Shown: piece after piece, positions 61,990-64,000 of the stretch
How the letters are laid out: each line of letters begins with the position of its first letter
Numbering within the stretch: position 1 is the stretch's first letter
Assembly: GCA_905212635.1 (NCBI GenBank)
Contig: CAJMFH010000003.1
Location: 1-64,000 of the forward strand
Direction: 5' to 3'
DNA length: 64,000 nucleotides
Source: an uncultured Lachnoclostridium sp.
GTDB lineage: Bacteria > Bacillota > Clostridia > Lachnospirales > Lachnospiraceae
The notes under the pieces: model-generated
Database searches by the model: none
What the model saw: only the letters and a program-made list of their open reading frames with translations
Told to the model about the DNA's origin: nothing
Program-made: the position numbers and the translations under genes

Positions 61990-63155
61990 TGAGTGTAAAA
62001 GTAAACTGCTTAAATCCGATTGCAAAATGCGGTCTGGATTTATTGGATGACAATTATGAGATGGTAGACGATGCGGCACAGGCAGAGGCAATTCTGGTTC
62101 GAAGTGCTTCCATGCACGAGATGGAATTGTCCGATAATCTGGTAGCAGTAGCAAGAGCCGGAGCCGGTGTAAACAACATTCCGCTGGACAAATGTGCAGA
62201 AAAAGGAATCGTGGTATTCAATACTCCGGGAGCCAATGCAAATGGTGTAAAAGAGCTGGTTGTTGCAGCAATGCTTCTTGCTTCCCGTGATATCGTAGGC
62301 GGTATCGAGTGGATCAAAGAGAACAAAGAGGACGAAGGCATTGCAAAAGCAGCAGAAAAGGCGAAAAAAGCATTTGCAGGAACCGAGATTGCCGGTAAAA
62401 AACTCGGAATCATCGGTCTGGGAGCCATCGGTGTACTGGTAGCCAATGCAGCAAACCGCCTTGGCATGGAAGTGTATGGATGTGATCCATATCTTTCTGT
62501 AGATAACGCGTTGAATATGTCTCGTGATATCACGATCGTAAAGACATACGAAGAGATTTACGATGTCTGTGATTTTATCACAGTACATGTGCCATTACTG
62601 GATTCCACAAAGGGAATGTTTGACAAAGCCGCTTTTGATAAGATGAAAGATGGCGTTGTATTCTTGAACTTCTCCCGTGACACTCTGGTAAATGAGCCGG
62701 ATATGAAAGCCGCACTCGAAAGCGGTAAAGTGAAGAAATACGTAGTAGATTTCCCAAATCCGACTACGGTAAATCTTCCAAATACCATCGTAACTCCTCA
62801 TTTGGGAGCTTCCACACAGGAATCCGAAGATAACTGTGCAAAGATGGCAGTCAAAGAGATTCGCGACTTTATCGAAAATGGTAATATTAAGAATTCGGTA
62901 AATTATCCTGCATGTGATGCCGGTGTATGTGCAACAGAAGGACGTATTGCCGTGGCACATAAAAATGTGCATTCTATGTTGTCACAGTTTACAACTTTAT
63001 TTGCAAACGATGGCATCAACATTGAAAACATGGTTAACAAGAGCCGTGGGGATTATGCGTATACGATTTTTGATATCTGCAACCCATCAACAGAGAAACT
63101 GGTAAATGAATTACAGGCAATTGACGGTGTAATCAAGGTACGTATTGTAAAATAA
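61989..63155 (+). CDS. serA: D-3-phosphoglycerate dehydrogenase
   Basis: 388 aa. LGIIGLGAIGVLVANAANRLG binds NAD; VRSASMHEM, FNTPGANANGVKELV, PHLGASTQESEDN (catalytic His) follow; the C-terminus has an ACT-like domain (SMLSQFTTLFANDGINIENMVNKSRGD). It starts serine synthesis from 3-phosphoglycerate. It is coupled to serC. serB is not in the window. Confidence 0.96.
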   Translation: MSVKVNCLNPIAKCGLDLLDDNYEMVDDAAQAEAILVRSASMHEMELSDNLVAVARAGAGVNNIPLDKCAEKGIVVFNTPGANANGVKELVVAAMLLASRDIVGGIEWIKENKEDEGIAKAAEKAKKAFAGTEIAGKKLGIIGLGAIGVLVANAANRLGMEVYGCDPYLSVDNALNMSRDITIVKTYEEIYDVCDFITVHVPLLDSTKGMFDKAAFDKMKDGVVFLNFSRDTLVNEPDMKAALESGKVKKYVVDFPNPTTVNLPNTIVTPHLGASTQESEDNCAKMAVKEIRDFIENGNIKNSVNYPACDAGVCATEGRIAVAHKNVHSMLSQFTTLFANDGINIENMVNKSRGDYAYTIFDICNPSTEKLVNELQAIDGVIKVRIVK

Positions 63156-63194
63156 GCAGACGTGCCGGAGAAAGAGAAAGGAAGGGTACTCTTT

Positions 63195-64000
63195 ATGAAA
63201 TTAAAAAAATTAATCGCAGCAGCACTTACAGCAATGATGACGATGTCTCTGACCGCTTGCGGCGGAGCAGGAAACTCAACAGATACAGCATCCGGCGGTG
63301 CGGTAGACAGTGGAAAAACTTACAAAATTGGTATCTGCCAGCTGGTTCAGCATGAAGCATTGGATGCAGCAACCAAAGGATTCAAAGATGCGCTGACGGA
63401 AAAACTGGGAGACAAAGTAACCTTTGACGAGCAGAATGCACAGGGAGATTCTCCGACATGTGCTACCATCGTAAACTCCTTTGTTTCGGAAAACGTAGAT
63501 TTGATCCTTGCCAATGCAACAGCGCCTCTTCAGGCGGCAGCGACAGGCACAACAGATATTCCGATCCTCGGAACTTCCGTAACCGATTATGGTACGGCTT
63601 TGAATATCAAAGACTGGAAAGGGACGACAGGTGTTAATGTATCCGGTACTTCGGATCTTGCACCGCTCGATCAGCAGGCAGCGATAATCAAAGAATTGTT
63701 TCCGGATAAGAAAAAAGTAGGACTTCTTTACTGTTCCGCAGAAGCGAACTCTCTGTATCAGGTAGAGACAATCAAAGGATATCTGGAAAAAGATGGATAT
63801 ACTTGTACCAACTATTCTTTTGTAGATTCCAATGATATTGCATCTGTGGTCAGCAATGCAGCGAAAAACAGTGACGTAATTTATGTACCTACCGATAATA
63901 CTGCGGCTTCCAATACCGAAGTGATCCGTAATACCTGTGTTCCTGCCAAAGTTCCGGTTGTTGCCGGAGAGCAGGGAATCTGTAACGGATGTGGTGTAGC
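63195..64000 (+). CDS. TrpX/BMP-like ABC substrate-binding lipoprotein (3' end outside window)
   Basis: The frame is open to the window edge. It starts MKLKKLIAAALTAMM, with a lipobox LTAC at residues 19-22 and AAAGGAAGG upstream. YKIGICQLVQHEALDAATKGFKDAL, VDLILANATAPLQAAA, TDIPILGTSVTDYG, KVGLLYCSAEANSLYQ mark the ABC_sub_bind (TrpX) family, which binds aromatic amino acids or similar. The permease and ATPase genes should lie beyond the edge. The gene follows serA by 39 bases. Confidence 0.92.
   Translation, partial: MKLKKLIAAALTAMMTMSLTACGGAGNSTDTASGGAVDSGKTYKIGICQLVQHEALDAATKGFKDALTEKLGDKVTFDEQNAQGDSPTCATIVNSFVSENVDLILANATAPLQAAATGTTDIPILGTSVTDYGTALNIKDWKGTTGVNVSGTSDLAPLDQQAAIIKELFPDKKKVGLLYCSAEANSLYQVETIKGYLEKDGYTCTNYSFVDSNDIASVVSNAAKNSDVIYVPTDNTAASNTEVIRNTCVPAKVPVVAGEQGICNGCGV

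Overview
The window looks like chromosomal DNA of an anaerobic gut Firmicute, most likely a member of the Lachnospiraceae (Clostridia). The signs are strong AGGAGG-type ribosome binding sites, sigma-A-like promoters, pyruvate phosphate dikinase, FeoAB, VanR/VanS-like regulators, a type III toxin-antitoxin of the ToxN/CptN kind, BspA-like surface repeats, and many short AT-rich accessory genes. No rRNA, tRNA, CRISPR array, insertion sequence or integrase was recognised. The first gene (ppdK) and the last (an ABC substrate-binding lipoprotein) are cut by the window edges.

Layout. 1-5.2 kb: 3' end of ppdK, a small DUF4160 pair ending in a long hairpin, a redox-like small protein, a large anchored protein, and a ToxIN-like type III toxin-antitoxin. 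5.2-16.2 kb: alanine/sodium symporter with a divergent TetR operon, a SanA-amidase fusion, a surface protein split by an in-frame stop, tspO, and feoAB (feoB also split by an in-frame stop) facing an AraC regulator. 16.2-20 kb: AT-rich accessory DNA with a frameshifted TIGR04141-type gene and an AlbA_2-type regulator carrying a 13-bp tandem repeat. 20-29 kb: two-component system, C39-like peptidase, HNH protein, alpha-xylosidase, a TAXI binding protein paired with GltS, and an EamA exporter.

30-45.2 kb is a Pel-like exopolysaccharide locus: glycosyltransferase, PqqD-like protein, an SDR-PelD fusion with a degenerate GGDEF but an intact RxxD c-di-GMP I-site, PelE-like, a GT-C-like membrane protein, a DUF2194-like anchored protein, PelF, PelG, DUF2304, two more glycosyltransferases and a DUF4832 protein. 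From the HNH gene (23.2 kb) to 45.2 kb almost every gene is co-directional with tiny gaps or overlaps and no terminator was seen. A membrane-anchored paralogue of the DUF4832 protein lies tail to tail with it.

46.6-53.5 kb is the part I find most novel. It holds a flippase, an NTP_transf_5 nucleotidyltransferase, a 124-aa small protein with a YxxPxI plus EGVYAASG leader-like N-terminus behind a near-consensus promoter, an ABC exporter, a PqqD-HprK-like kinase fusion, and a SipW-like Ser/His S26 peptidase. The kinase/ABC operon and the peptidase diverge from a perfect 13-7-13 palindrome that carries an extended -10 element on each strand. These parts resemble the tailoring genes of phosphorylated lasso peptide loci, but there is no lasso cyclase or transglutaminase-like protease. 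I infer a modified, exported polypeptide system next to a c-di-GMP-controlled polysaccharide.

53.5-64 kb returns to housekeeping: GH36 alpha-galactosidase, an XRE regulator, leuB-ilvD-ilvB, serC-serA and a TrpX-type ABC binding protein. Four genes have damaged or doubtful reading frames (surface protein, feoB, TIGR04141 gene, GT2 start); each could be real decay, phase variation or sequencing error.
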